A DNA stretch of 32,798 nt from Bacteroidales bacterium (lineage in GTDB: Bacteria; Bacteroidota; Bacteroidia; Bacteroidales; WCHB1-69): NCBI GenBank assembly GCA_012522535.1, contig JAAYKF010000093.1, forward strand, positions 1-32,798. Direction: 5' to 3'. Shown piece after piece: positions 8,340 through 15,583 of the stretch. Positions within the stretch are counted from its first letter, which is position 1. Every line of letters starts with the position of its first letter. The notes below the pieces were generated by a model. It did no database searches. It was not told the DNA's origin and was given only the letters and a program-made list of their open reading frames with translations. The translations under genes and the position numbers were made by a program.

Positions 8340-9938
8340 CTATTGTTTTACATTATATTCATAAATATAGCCTTTGTATAGCACCCTAATGGTGGATTTG
8401 TTTTTGGCATCTTTAAAATCTATTTCAAAGGAATCATTGCGAGTAACGTCTATTAGCTCATACTTTGAAAGTTTCCCATCTTCATTTTCAATGTGGTAGT
8501 ATAAATAATATTCAGTTTTTTTATTTACAAAAGACTCATCAATATTGGAGTAAGTTTTAGATAGTTGTACATTTAAGACTTTATTATTTTCATCAATCTT
8601 TATTTCGAAGCTGGGTTCCCTGTTTTTTTGAACATTTGACTCAGTGAAATATGATGCTTGTGGCACTCCAAAGCCGTGTGCATAATCGTAATATGGATAT
8701 AAACTTCCTGATTTTTCAATCATCTCGAAGATTTCCATATTAGTTTTTTCTGGAAACATTTGCCATACGCAGGCTACAAATCCAGTTGTGAGCGGTGTAG
8801 CAAAAGATGTGCCAGAAGCTGTTGTAATGCCATTTTTAGAAGCGACCTTAGCTGTACCACTATTTATCACATTGGGTTTTCTTCGTCCATCAGCTGTGGG
8901 ACCAAAGGAGCTAAAATTAATTTTATGAAAATTTTCGGGGCTTATGCCACCAACAGAAAGTACGCTATCGGCATCGGCGGGCGTTCCTATGGCTTTCCAC
9001 GAATTAGTGCCATCGTTGCCCATGGCGTTTACAACCAGCATTCCCTTTTTTGCAGCCATAGTAGCGGCACGGGCTACCAAGCTTGTTTGTCCGTCCATTT
9101 GTTCTGGAAAATATCTGTGATAGGTATAGCCCAAGGAGCTGTTTATTATATGTGCACCATTTTTGTCGGCCCATTCTGCGGCTGCAAGCCACCACTCTTC
9201 TTCAGCAAAAGGTTCGCTGTTGACTTCTGTCCTTGCCAACAGAAATTCGCTTTCGGTGGCGAGGCCTATAGTTTTGTTGTTGTATATTCCACAAATATTA
9301 GACATAACCATCAAACCATGTGAATGATTGCTATATACATTCTCTCTCTTTTTGGGAAAGTCCCAAGTTTTGATAATCCTATTGTTTTCTCTAACATGTT
9401 CAAATGCTTTGTGAGTGTCTACTTTGGGAAAACCTCCATCGAATATGGCTATTCTAATGCTCTTGCCTGTAATATCGTTTTTTTGAAAAAGTTCTCCTTG
9501 CATCATTGCAATCTGAGCTTCGGCAAGCCAGTCATCGGAGGTGTTGCTATGATCTTCTTCAAAGTTGCACAAATGAAAACTTATGTTTTGCATCTGAATA
9601 TCTGTAACAAAATCAAGCTTTGAAACTTCTAAAATTTGCTGTTCAGTAGCATCAACCGAAATTGCGTTAAACCATCTGCTTCCATATCCCGATTTTTCCA
9701 CCAATTGGTCAATTTTTTGAGTATAATCCTCCCTAAGGGGATAATCAGAAATGTGGTCAATGGGGATGTTTGCCAATATTCTTCTTTCAATTGCTTTGGC
9801 ATCAAAATATTCCAAAGGATTGAAAACAGTTCCATTTTTATCACTCAAAAACACCCAATATTTGTTTGTGTTTTGGGAAAAGCTGTTAAAACTAATTGCT
9901 AATAATAACAGTATGAAAATAGGCGTTTTGATTTTCAT
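8340..9938 (-). CDS. Subtilisin-family (S8) serine peptidase, exported
   Basis: A 532-residue secreted subtilase. Starting at the ATG at 9938 gives a proper signal peptide (IFILLLLAISFNSFSQ). The frame is open 60 codons further upstream into the preceding gene, but that extension is hydrophilic, Pro/Thr-rich and overlaps another CDS. Residues about 25-125 form the propeptide-like region common in Bacteroidota subtilases (YWVFLSDKNG, then AKAIERR and RWFNAISVDATEQQI). The catalytic triad is Asp167 (IAIFDGG), His207 (NHSHGLMV) and Ser378 (GTSFATPLT), with the oxyanion Asn308 in AMGNDG. A beta-rich C-terminal segment follows (about 445-532). It lacks the PNP...G-x-Y motif of a T9SS sorting domain, so the enzyme is probably periplasmic or membrane-associated. 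It lies 10 bp after the GATase1-like gene and 3 bp before the barrel gene. Confidence 0.92.
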   Translation of the reverse strand: MKIKTPIFILLLLAISFNSFSQNTNKYWVFLSDKNGTVFNPLEYFDAKAIERRILANIPIDHISDYPLREDYTQKIDQLVEKSGYGSRWFNAISVDATEQQILEVSKLDFVTDIQMQNISFHLCNFEEDHSNTSDDWLAEAQIAMMQGELFQKNDITGKSIRIAIFDGGFPKVDTHKAFEHVRENNRIIKTWDFPKKRENVYSNHSHGLMVMSNICGIYNNKTIGLATESEFLLARTEVNSEPFAEEEWWLAAAEWADKNGAHIINSSLGYTYHRYFPEQMDGQTSLVARAATMAAKKGMLVVNAMGNDGTNSWKAIGTPADADSVLSVGGISPENFHKINFSSFGPTADGRRKPNVINSGTAKVASKNGITTASGTSFATPLTTGFVACVWQMFPEKTNMEIFEMIEKSGSLYPYYDYAHGFGVPQASYFTESNVQKNREPSFEIKIDENNKVLNVQLSKTYSNIDESFVNKKTEYYLYYHIENEDGKLSKYELIDVTRNDSFEIDFKDAKNKSTIRVLYKGYIYEYNVKQ

Positions 9939-9948
9939 AGCCTTGTTT

Positions 9949-11220
9949 TTATGTTTTTTGTTTCTCTTTTTTCGCAGCAGGGAAAAGTACATTATTGAGA
10001 ATAAGTCTATATCCGGCGGAGTTTGTGTGTAGCTCAAGTTCGGTGGGAGGGTCGCCCACAAAGTGCTGATAGTCTTCGGGGTCGTGTCCGGAGTAGAAAG
10101 AGAATGTGCCTTTTCCATATTCGCCGTGCAAATATCTAACTGTATTGAATTGTGGACTTTCGCCCAAAATAATCACATTTGATTTTATTTTATCTTTTCT
10201 GAATGCTGTGGTTTGACCCATAAACCCACGTATTACTCTTTCGTGTGATTGGGTTAACATTGTGGGCACTGGATCCCATTTTGCTGAAAATTCAAAAAGT
10301 GTAAAGTAGTCGTTGTTTTTGTTGCTGAGGTGTTTTCGGGGGTCGGTGTCGATGTCGGAAATGGCGTACTCATACTTATTGGTAACTATGTTGAAGTTTG
10401 TGAAAGCAAATGTTTTGCTAAAGTCCAATTTTTGTTGTGCCTGTGGATCCATGGGGTCCCCATCGAATTCGGTATCACAAATATCCACACCTTCGGCTGC
10501 AAGGGCAACGTCAAAGCTGTCGGGAGCCGAGCACATGGCAAACATATATCCGCCTCCAGCCACAAAATCACGAATTTTCAATGCTACTGCCAATTTCAGT
10601 TGCGATACCTTCGAAAATCCCATTTTTCGGGCTGTGGCTTCATTTTCGGCAACATCATCTTTGTACCATTGCGTATTGCGATAGCTTGCCCAGAATTTAC
10701 CATATTGCCCTGTAAAGTCTTCGTGATGGAGATGTAGCCAGTCGTAGGTTGGCAAAACCCCGCTAAGAACCTCTTCGTCATAAATTACATCGTAGGGAAT
10801 TTCGGCATAGGTAAGGGCTAAGGTAACGGCATCGTCCCACGGAAGTTTGCTTTTGGGTGAATAGACGGCTATTTTGGGTGCTTTTACCAGTTTTATGGCG
10901 GTGGTGTTTGACTCTAAGGATTCTATTTCAGCTAAGATAGACTGAGCCTGAACGTCGGCAATAATTTGGTAAGAAACATCTCGGATTTTACATTCATTTT
11001 CTATTTCTGTGTATTGCGGAATTAAAAAACTACCACCTTTATAATTCAGCAACCACTTGATTTCAACGTCTCTTTGTAGTGTCCAATAGGCAATCCCGTA
11101 CGATTTTAAGTGATTTTTTTGGGTGTTATCCATGGGGATAAAAATAAAAGCAGCCTGCACATTTTGTATAAAAAATAAAATAATTGCAGTGGTTAGAATG
11201 ATTTTATATTTTGCTTTCAT
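9949..11220 (-). CDS. Exported GATase1-like protein (homologues often labelled asparagine synthetase B)
   Basis: A 423-residue protein with an N-terminal signal sequence (IILTTAIILFFIQNVQA), so it acts outside the cytoplasm. It has neither the N-terminal-Cys glutaminase nor the ATP-pyrophosphatase domain of a real asparagine synthetase. What I see instead suggests a class I glutamine-amidotransferase-like flavodoxin-type fold. There is a first strand KIAVYSP (116-122), IPYDVIYDEEVL (141-152), YDWLHLHHEDF (159-169), a strand-turn with Cys230 in GYMFAMCSAP resembling a nucleophile elbow, and a late GKGTFSFYSGHDPEDYQH (370-387) with His379-Asp380, as in ThuA-like and other GATase1-like proteins. 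The N-terminal LLNYKGGSFL motif (57-66) is typical of this Bacteroidota family. Neighbours are dnaB (14 bp upstream) and the subtilase (10 bp downstream). The fold is an inference from motifs; function is unknown. Confidence 0.75.
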   Translation of the reverse strand: MKAKYKIILTTAIILFFIQNVQAAFIFIPMDNTQKNHLKSYGIAYWTLQRDVEIKWLLNYKGGSFLIPQYTEIENECKIRDVSYQIIADVQAQSILAEIESLESNTTAIKLVKAPKIAVYSPKSKLPWDDAVTLALTYAEIPYDVIYDEEVLSGVLPTYDWLHLHHEDFTGQYGKFWASYRNTQWYKDDVAENEATARKMGFSKVSQLKLAVALKIRDFVAGGGYMFAMCSAPDSFDVALAAEGVDICDTEFDGDPMDPQAQQKLDFSKTFAFTNFNIVTNKYEYAISDIDTDPRKHLSNKNNDYFTLFEFSAKWDPVPTMLTQSHERVIRGFMGQTTAFRKDKIKSNVIILGESPQFNTVRYLHGEYGKGTFSFYSGHDPEDYQHFVGDPPTELELHTNSAGYRLILNNVLFPAAKKEKQKT

Positions 11221-11234
11221 TTTTATTTTAGGAT

Positions 11235-12761
11235 TTAAAATTCAGTAACTTCAGTATCACTTTCAGTATTCATACTAGATGGAATTATAAATGAGTTTGA
11301 CGACTCGTCAAAGCTATGATTTGGTCCCAACATATCGTCAAAATCTAGAGATGATACATTTTCAAATTTTGCCAAATGGGGTATAAATCTCAATTTAACA
11401 TCGTCTAATGCACCATTTCTGTGCTTTGCAATGATAATTTCAGCCATATTTTGTGAGGGCGTTCCGTCGGCAAAAGTATCAATTTTGTAATATTCTGGAC
11501 GATAGATAAACAGCACCATATCAGCATCTTGCTCAATGGCACCCGACTCACGTAAGTCGGCAAGAACGGGTTTTTTACTACCAGTTCGGGTTTCAACACC
11601 ACGATTCAGTTGCGATAGTGCAATGATGGGAATATCTAACTCTTTAGCCAAAGTTTTCAGTGAGCGAGAAATAACACTAATCTCTTGTTCGCGATTTCCT
11701 CTGCCTTTGTCTTTGTCGTCAATTTGTCCGGACATAAGTTGGAGATAGTCTATGATAACACATTGAATATCATATTGTTGCTTAAATCTTCTGCACTTTG
11801 CCCTTAGGTCGAAAACGGGCAGTGCAGGGGTGTCATCTATTAGTATTGTAGAGTCGTTTAGGGGTTCTATTCTTTGGCTCAACATTGCCCACTCTTGTTC
11901 GCTCAATTTGCCTGATTTTAGCTTTTCGTTGCTAATTTGACTTTCGGCAGAAATCAAACGTGTAACCAATTGCAGCGATGACATTTCTAGAGAGAATATT
12001 GCTATGGGTCTATCAAATTGGATTGCCATATTTCGTGCCATTGAAAGCACAAAGGCAGTTTTTCCCATCCCGGGTCGGGCGGCAATAATTATTAGGTCGG
12101 ATTTTTGCCAGCCAGAAGTAATTCTGTCTAAGTCGGTAAAACCAGAAGGTACTCCTCTGAGAGAGTCCTCATGTTGGCGAGCAGCATCAATATTTTTTAA
12201 AGCTGAGTGAATTAGCGATTTCATATCGCTATGGCTTTTGCGGAAGTTGTGTTCGGCAATATTAAAAAGCTCCTGTCCAGCTCTATCTAAAAGTTGTAGT
12301 GCATCGGTAGTGTCTTGATATGCTTGTGAAATCACATCGTTTGAAACACGAATAAGTTCGCGTTGAATGTGCTTTTCAATAATAATTCTAACATGAAATT
12401 CGATGTTAGCCGATGAGCTAACGCGGTTTGTAAGAGACGCAATATAATATGGTCCACCCACAATGTCAAGTTCGCCTTGTTTTTTTAGTTGGTTGGTAAC
12501 TGTCAGAATGTCAATGGGTTGCGAGTCGGCAAAAAGTGCATGTATGGCAGAGAATATTTTTCGGTGTGCCTCTTTGTAAAACATATCCTCTTTAACAAGG
12601 TCTATCACATTTGTTACAGCATCTTGGTCAAGCATAAGTGCCCCCAAAATTGCCTCTTCCAAGTCAAGTGCCTGTGGCGGTATTTTGCCGTATGCACTTA
12701 AATCAAGTTGAGCTTCTGCTAATTTATTCCTCTTTTTTTTCTCAGTATTGCCTTCCATCAC
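11235..12761 (-). CDS. dnaB: Replicative DNA helicase DnaB
   Basis: The hexameric helicase that unwinds DNA ahead of the replisome and recruits primase. The protein has 508 residues. The N-terminal domain (about 25-130) begins PPQALDLEEAILGALMLD, followed by a linker helix and the RecA-like ATPase. Walker A is RPGMGKTA (229-236, Lys234-Thr235), Walker B is IIDYLQLM (Asp338), and a conserved RPEYY near residue 421 supplies the arginine-finger region. The SGAIEQDADMVLFIYR block is characteristic. There is no intein. ATG codons at 12761 and 12758 are both possible. Residues about 475-508 are a Ser/Asp-rich variable tail. It lies in the middle of a - strand run: 14 bp after a T9SS cargo gene and 14 bp before the GATase1-like gene. 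I found no separate promoter box in the upstream gap. Confidence 0.97.
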   Translation of the reverse strand: MMEGNTEKKKRNKLAEAQLDLSAYGKIPPQALDLEEAILGALMLDQDAVTNVIDLVKEDMFYKEAHRKIFSAIHALFADSQPIDILTVTNQLKKQGELDIVGGPYYIASLTNRVSSSANIEFHVRIIIEKHIQRELIRVSNDVISQAYQDTTDALQLLDRAGQELFNIAEHNFRKSHSDMKSLIHSALKNIDAARQHEDSLRGVPSGFTDLDRITSGWQKSDLIIIAARPGMGKTAFVLSMARNMAIQFDRPIAIFSLEMSSLQLVTRLISAESQISNEKLKSGKLSEQEWAMLSQRIEPLNDSTILIDDTPALPVFDLRAKCRRFKQQYDIQCVIIDYLQLMSGQIDDKDKGRGNREQEISVISRSLKTLAKELDIPIIALSQLNRGVETRTGSKKPVLADLRESGAIEQDADMVLFIYRPEYYKIDTFADGTPSQNMAEIIIAKHRNGALDDVKLRFIPHLAKFENVSSLDFDDMLGPNHSFDESSNSFIIPSSMNTESDTEVTEF

Positions 12762-12775
12762 TTAGCTTAATATTT

Positions 12776-15337
12776 TTATTGTTTTATAATTTTATGTATT
12801 GCTGTCCCAGAACTGTTAGTAATTCTTAGTAGATAAATTCCATTATTGAAATTGCTAATATCAATTTTCAAAGAAGCTTTATTTGCATCTACACTTTCAA
12901 GTTTTTGTCCTTTTATATCAAATATTTCTATGGTGCTAATTTCGCTAATATTGTCAATATATATAAAGTTGTTAGTGGGATTGGGATATACATTGTATTT
13001 ATTATTTTGATTTTCGTCAATTCCCACACCCCAGCAGGCAGTGTTTGAGGCTATCCATTGAGGTCCATTTTTCAGATTTGCAACAAAGGCGTTTGCTGTG
13101 GCATCAATTGCTGTGGTACCTTCGCCTTCGTTTAGAGGCCAATAGGCTGAAAGATTTTGTTCGTTACCAACTAATTTGGCATCATAGGTTGATGCAATTT
13201 GCTGTTCAGTTCTCACTGTTCTCCAAATTCTAACATCATCAACTGCACCCTTAAAATATGCTGCATCTGCGGGTGTTGTGGCCATATATCTACCCAAGTA
13301 TAGCCCCGTAGGAAGAGAGTTCCACAAAATACCCTGAACCATATTGGATGTTGTTTTTGACTCCACTAATTGACCGTTTAGGTAGAATTTTATCTCTTTC
13401 CCGTCGTAGGTTCCTGCCACGTGGCTCCATGTGTCTAAAGGAATATTTGCCCCAGGTAAATCTTCCCATTCTGCTACATCCATCGACAGTGGGTGAACCA
13501 AGAATCTTAATTTGCCATTGACATAACCAAAACCATATCCATTTTTATAATCATCGGTTAGGTTCATAAATGCAAGGGGGAAGCCCTGTTCTGCCTCTGG
13601 ATTTATCCATGCTTCGATGGTGAAGTTGGATTGTAATCTAAGGGTAGATCTATTTCCACAATCTACGTAATCGTCAATTCCATCAAATTTTATGGCATTG
13701 CAAGGACTAACGTATGGGGTTACATTAATATATGCAGTTTTGCTTAAAGTGCTGGTTTCGCCGTATAGGTTGCTAACCTCCAATTTTACGTCATATGTTC
13801 CAACGGTGCTGTATGTAACACTGGGGTTTTGAGAATCGTAAACAGAGGGTGTAACGCCCTCAATTGTCCATGTCCATGTGCTTGGCGAGCCAGTAGATTG
13901 GTCTGTAAACTGCACTGTGCTACCTTGAGGAACATCAGTTTGGCTGGCTGTGAAAAGTGCTTTTAGTGGTGGTGTGAATGTTATTTCCGATTTTGCAACA
14001 AAGATGTCATAGCCTCCCTGGCTACTAATTTCTGTTCCGTGGAAGTTGGCACTATTGCTAAATCTTCCGCAAACCAAGGCGGAGCCATCCGAAACAACGT
14101 GTATCCCCAATGCTGCATCTGAGCCTGTGCTATTGGCTGGTTTTGCCCATTGAAATTCACCATTGTTATTAAATTTAGCCACAAAAGCCCCCATAGTTCC
14201 TGGGTTGGCAAGCAAAATATTTCCTATGCTTAGGGTGTCGGAATAGAAGCCCGAAATATAAACATTTCCACTTCCGTCCAAACCAATACCAGTGGCACCG
14301 TCGGCCTTAGTTGTGGCTATGGTGCTTACCCAGTGGGCAGTTTCGCCATCTGACGAAAGTTTTGCCACAAAGGCATCGCTACTTCCTTTGCTTGTAATTA
14401 AATGTGACCCAATATTCAGGGTGTTGGAAAAAGTCCCTGTAAAATAAATATTTCCACCATTATCGCAAATAAGTGTGTTGCTGGTGCTTTCGGTGGAAGT
14501 TGTACTTGTGAATTGTTTTACCCACCCAAAGTTTCCATTACTATTATATTTTACCAAAAACATATCTTGCTGATTTTGACCACCAGAGTTTGCTATGGAT
14601 GAGCTGACACCTTCAAAGGAGCATGCACCGCTAATTCTGCCCAATAGCAAAGGGTGTCCATCGTGAGAAATTGTCAAAGAAATTGGAGTTTCATATCCAT
14701 TGGAGCCATACATCCTTTTTATCCACTGTAAGCTGCCCGAAGAGTTGAATTTGCCCAACCATGCATCGTCGTAGCCATTGGCTGTTATCTGTGTGTCATC
14801 AACTTTTATTGTTCCGCCAAAAGAGGCTGCAATATAAATATTTCCATCGCTGTCAATGTCGAAAGTGCGTGCATAGCCACCAAGTTTCTTCACCCAAATA
14901 ACTTGTCCAGTATTGTCATATTTCGCCAAAAAAGATTTAGCCCCATCGGCATTATTAATTTGTTCAGTTCCAAAAAAGGCTGTGCCACCATGCCATCCCA
15001 AAACGAAGATATTTCCTTCGTCATCAACTTTAATATCCAAACCTTTGTCGTCGGCGTTGCTACCCGCTTTTTTAGCCCACATAAAACCGCCATTGCTGTT
15101 GTAGCGTGCAATGAACATATCGCTGCCACCAGAAGAAATTAAACTATTACCCGAGCCAAAAGAAACCGTTCCGTTGAAATGACCCGTTACAAAGGCATTG
15201 CCCTGCGAATCGCGACTTATGGAAACAGCTTGGTCGTCGCCAGAAGCTCCAGCACTCTTCACCCATGACCAGTTGGGTTGAGAAATTGCAAAAAATGAGA
15301 TTGATAAAATGCTAAACAATAAAAATGTTTTTTTCAT
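12776..15337 (-). CDS. T9SS cargo protein: SBBP seven-repeat propeller, PKD, LamG-like, sorting domain
   Basis: An 853-residue secreted surface protein. I start it at the ATG at 15337, which directly opens a signal peptide (MKKTFLLFSILSISFFAISQ); an in-frame ATG 12 codons earlier adds only charged residues. Residues about 22-450 hold seven repeats of roughly 62 residues of the SBBP (beta-propeller) type, with recurring G-x-x-x-DD, D-x-x-GN-x-Y and F-x-AK-Y-N-S-N-G elements. Residues 458-540 are a PKD domain (VQFTDQSTGSPSTWTW, then YDVKLEVSN). Residues 546-770 are a concanavalin/LamG-type jelly roll (IKFDGIDDYVDCGN, FTIEAWINP). Residues 782-853 are a type A T9SS sorting domain (VYPNPTNNFIYI, then NNGIYLLRI). 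Likely roles are adhesion or glycan binding at the cell surface. No catalytic residues are recognisable. It is first in its run, with a -7 box 33 nt upstream. Confidence 0.9.
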   Translation of the reverse strand: MKKTFLLFSILSISFFAISQPNWSWVKSAGASGDDQAVSISRDSQGNAFVTGHFNGTVSFGSGNSLISSGGSDMFIARYNSNGGFMWAKKAGSNADDKGLDIKVDDEGNIFVLGWHGGTAFFGTEQINNADGAKSFLAKYDNTGQVIWVKKLGGYARTFDIDSDGNIYIAASFGGTIKVDDTQITANGYDDAWLGKFNSSGSLQWIKRMYGSNGYETPISLTISHDGHPLLLGRISGACSFEGVSSSIANSGGQNQQDMFLVKYNSNGNFGWVKQFTSTTSTESTSNTLICDNGGNIYFTGTFSNTLNIGSHLITSKGSSDAFVAKLSSDGETAHWVSTIATTKADGATGIGLDGSGNVYISGFYSDTLSIGNILLANPGTMGAFVAKFNNNGEFQWAKPANSTGSDAALGIHVVSDGSALVCGRFSNSANFHGTEISSQGGYDIFVAKSEITFTPPLKALFTASQTDVPQGSTVQFTDQSTGSPSTWTWTIEGVTPSVYDSQNPSVTYSTVGTYDVKLEVSNLYGETSTLSKTAYINVTPYVSPCNAIKFDGIDDYVDCGNRSTLRLQSNFTIEAWINPEAEQGFPLAFMNLTDDYKNGYGFGYVNGKLRFLVHPLSMDVAEWEDLPGANIPLDTWSHVAGTYDGKEIKFYLNGQLVESKTTSNMVQGILWNSLPTGLYLGRYMATTPADAAYFKGAVDDVRIWRTVRTEQQIASTYDAKLVGNEQNLSAYWPLNEGEGTTAIDATANAFVANLKNGPQWIASNTACWGVGIDENQNNKYNVYPNPTNNFIYIDNISEISTIEIFDIKGQKLESVDANKASLKIDISNFNNGIYLLRITNSSGTAIHKIIKQ
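13988..15274 (-). repeat. Seven protein-coding SBBP repeats, about 62 codons each
   Basis: This stretch encodes residues 22-450 of the T9SS cargo protein. Repeat boundaries recur near residues 22, 85, 146, 204, 271, 334 and 397, each beginning with a W-x-K/S-type strand (for example WSWVKSAG, MWAKKAGS, IWVKKLGG, QWAKPANS). Seven copies suggest one closed seven-bladed propeller. The repeats are diverged at DNA level. Confidence 0.75.
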
Positions 15338-15370
15338 GACAATATAAATTTGTTTTTTATTTTCAGTCTC

Positions 15371-15378
15371 CAAAGTTA
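15371..15378 (-). promoter_or_regulatory. Putative Bacteroidota -7 element for the SBBP cargo gene
   Basis: Read on the - strand, TAACTTTG matches TAnnTTTG. It ends 33 nt before the start codon at 15337. Upstream TTTG tetramers lie at 16 and 23 nt spacing, on either side of the usual 19-21. It shares the intergenic region with the opposite-strand promoter at 15517-15547. Confidence 0.5.
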
Positions 15379-15516
15379 ATGCTTTTTACCAAAACAAAGA
15401 ACAAAGTTTATTTATTTTAGATAAGCTTTGTGGAAATTAGAATGTAATTCTTGCCAAATGAATAGGTTAAATACAAATGTGTGGTTTTTGAATATAAAAA
15501 AAATGACATAAAAGAC

Positions 15517-15547
15517 TTGAGTTATTTATTAAAACTTTTTATATTTG
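15517..15547 (+). promoter_or_regulatory. Bacteroidota-type promoter of the T9SS cargo/PorV/PorU-like run
   Basis: The best promoter match in the window: TTG at 15517-15519, a 20-nt spacer, then TATATTTG at 15540-15547 followed by T. It fits the TTTG (-33), TAnnTTTG (-7) pattern of Bacteroidota housekeeping promoters. The -7 box ends 36 nt before the ATG at 15584, leaving a short AT-rich leader without a Shine-Dalgarno sequence, normal for this phylum. Confidence 0.6.
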
Positions 15548-15583
15548 TGCAAGTATTATTGTTTTATCTAAAATATCAACATT

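Larger units (their letters stand above)
15338..15583. other. Divergent intergenic region between two T9SS cargo genes
   Basis: The longest gene-free stretch in the window (246 bp). It is very AT-rich. It contains a promoter-like element on each strand close to each start codon, leaving about 140 bp in the middle (15379-15516) in which I see no further gene, no strong hairpin and no obvious operator repeat. Because the transcripts diverge, no terminator is needed here. Confidence 0.7.

Noticed and set aside
9939-10118. Extra 60-codon N-terminus for the subtilase
   Set aside because: It would overlap the GATase1-like gene and place the signal peptide internally. The ATG at 9938 gives a correct signal peptide and a 10-bp gap.
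9949-11220. Asparagine synthetase B
   Set aside because: There is no N-terminal glutaminase Cys, no ATP-pyrophosphatase loop, and a signal peptide is present. The name appears to be inherited annotation and not a reading of the sequence.
11235-12761. Intein in DnaB
   Set aside because: DnaB is a common intein site, but the Walker A and downstream motifs are contiguous and the length is normal.
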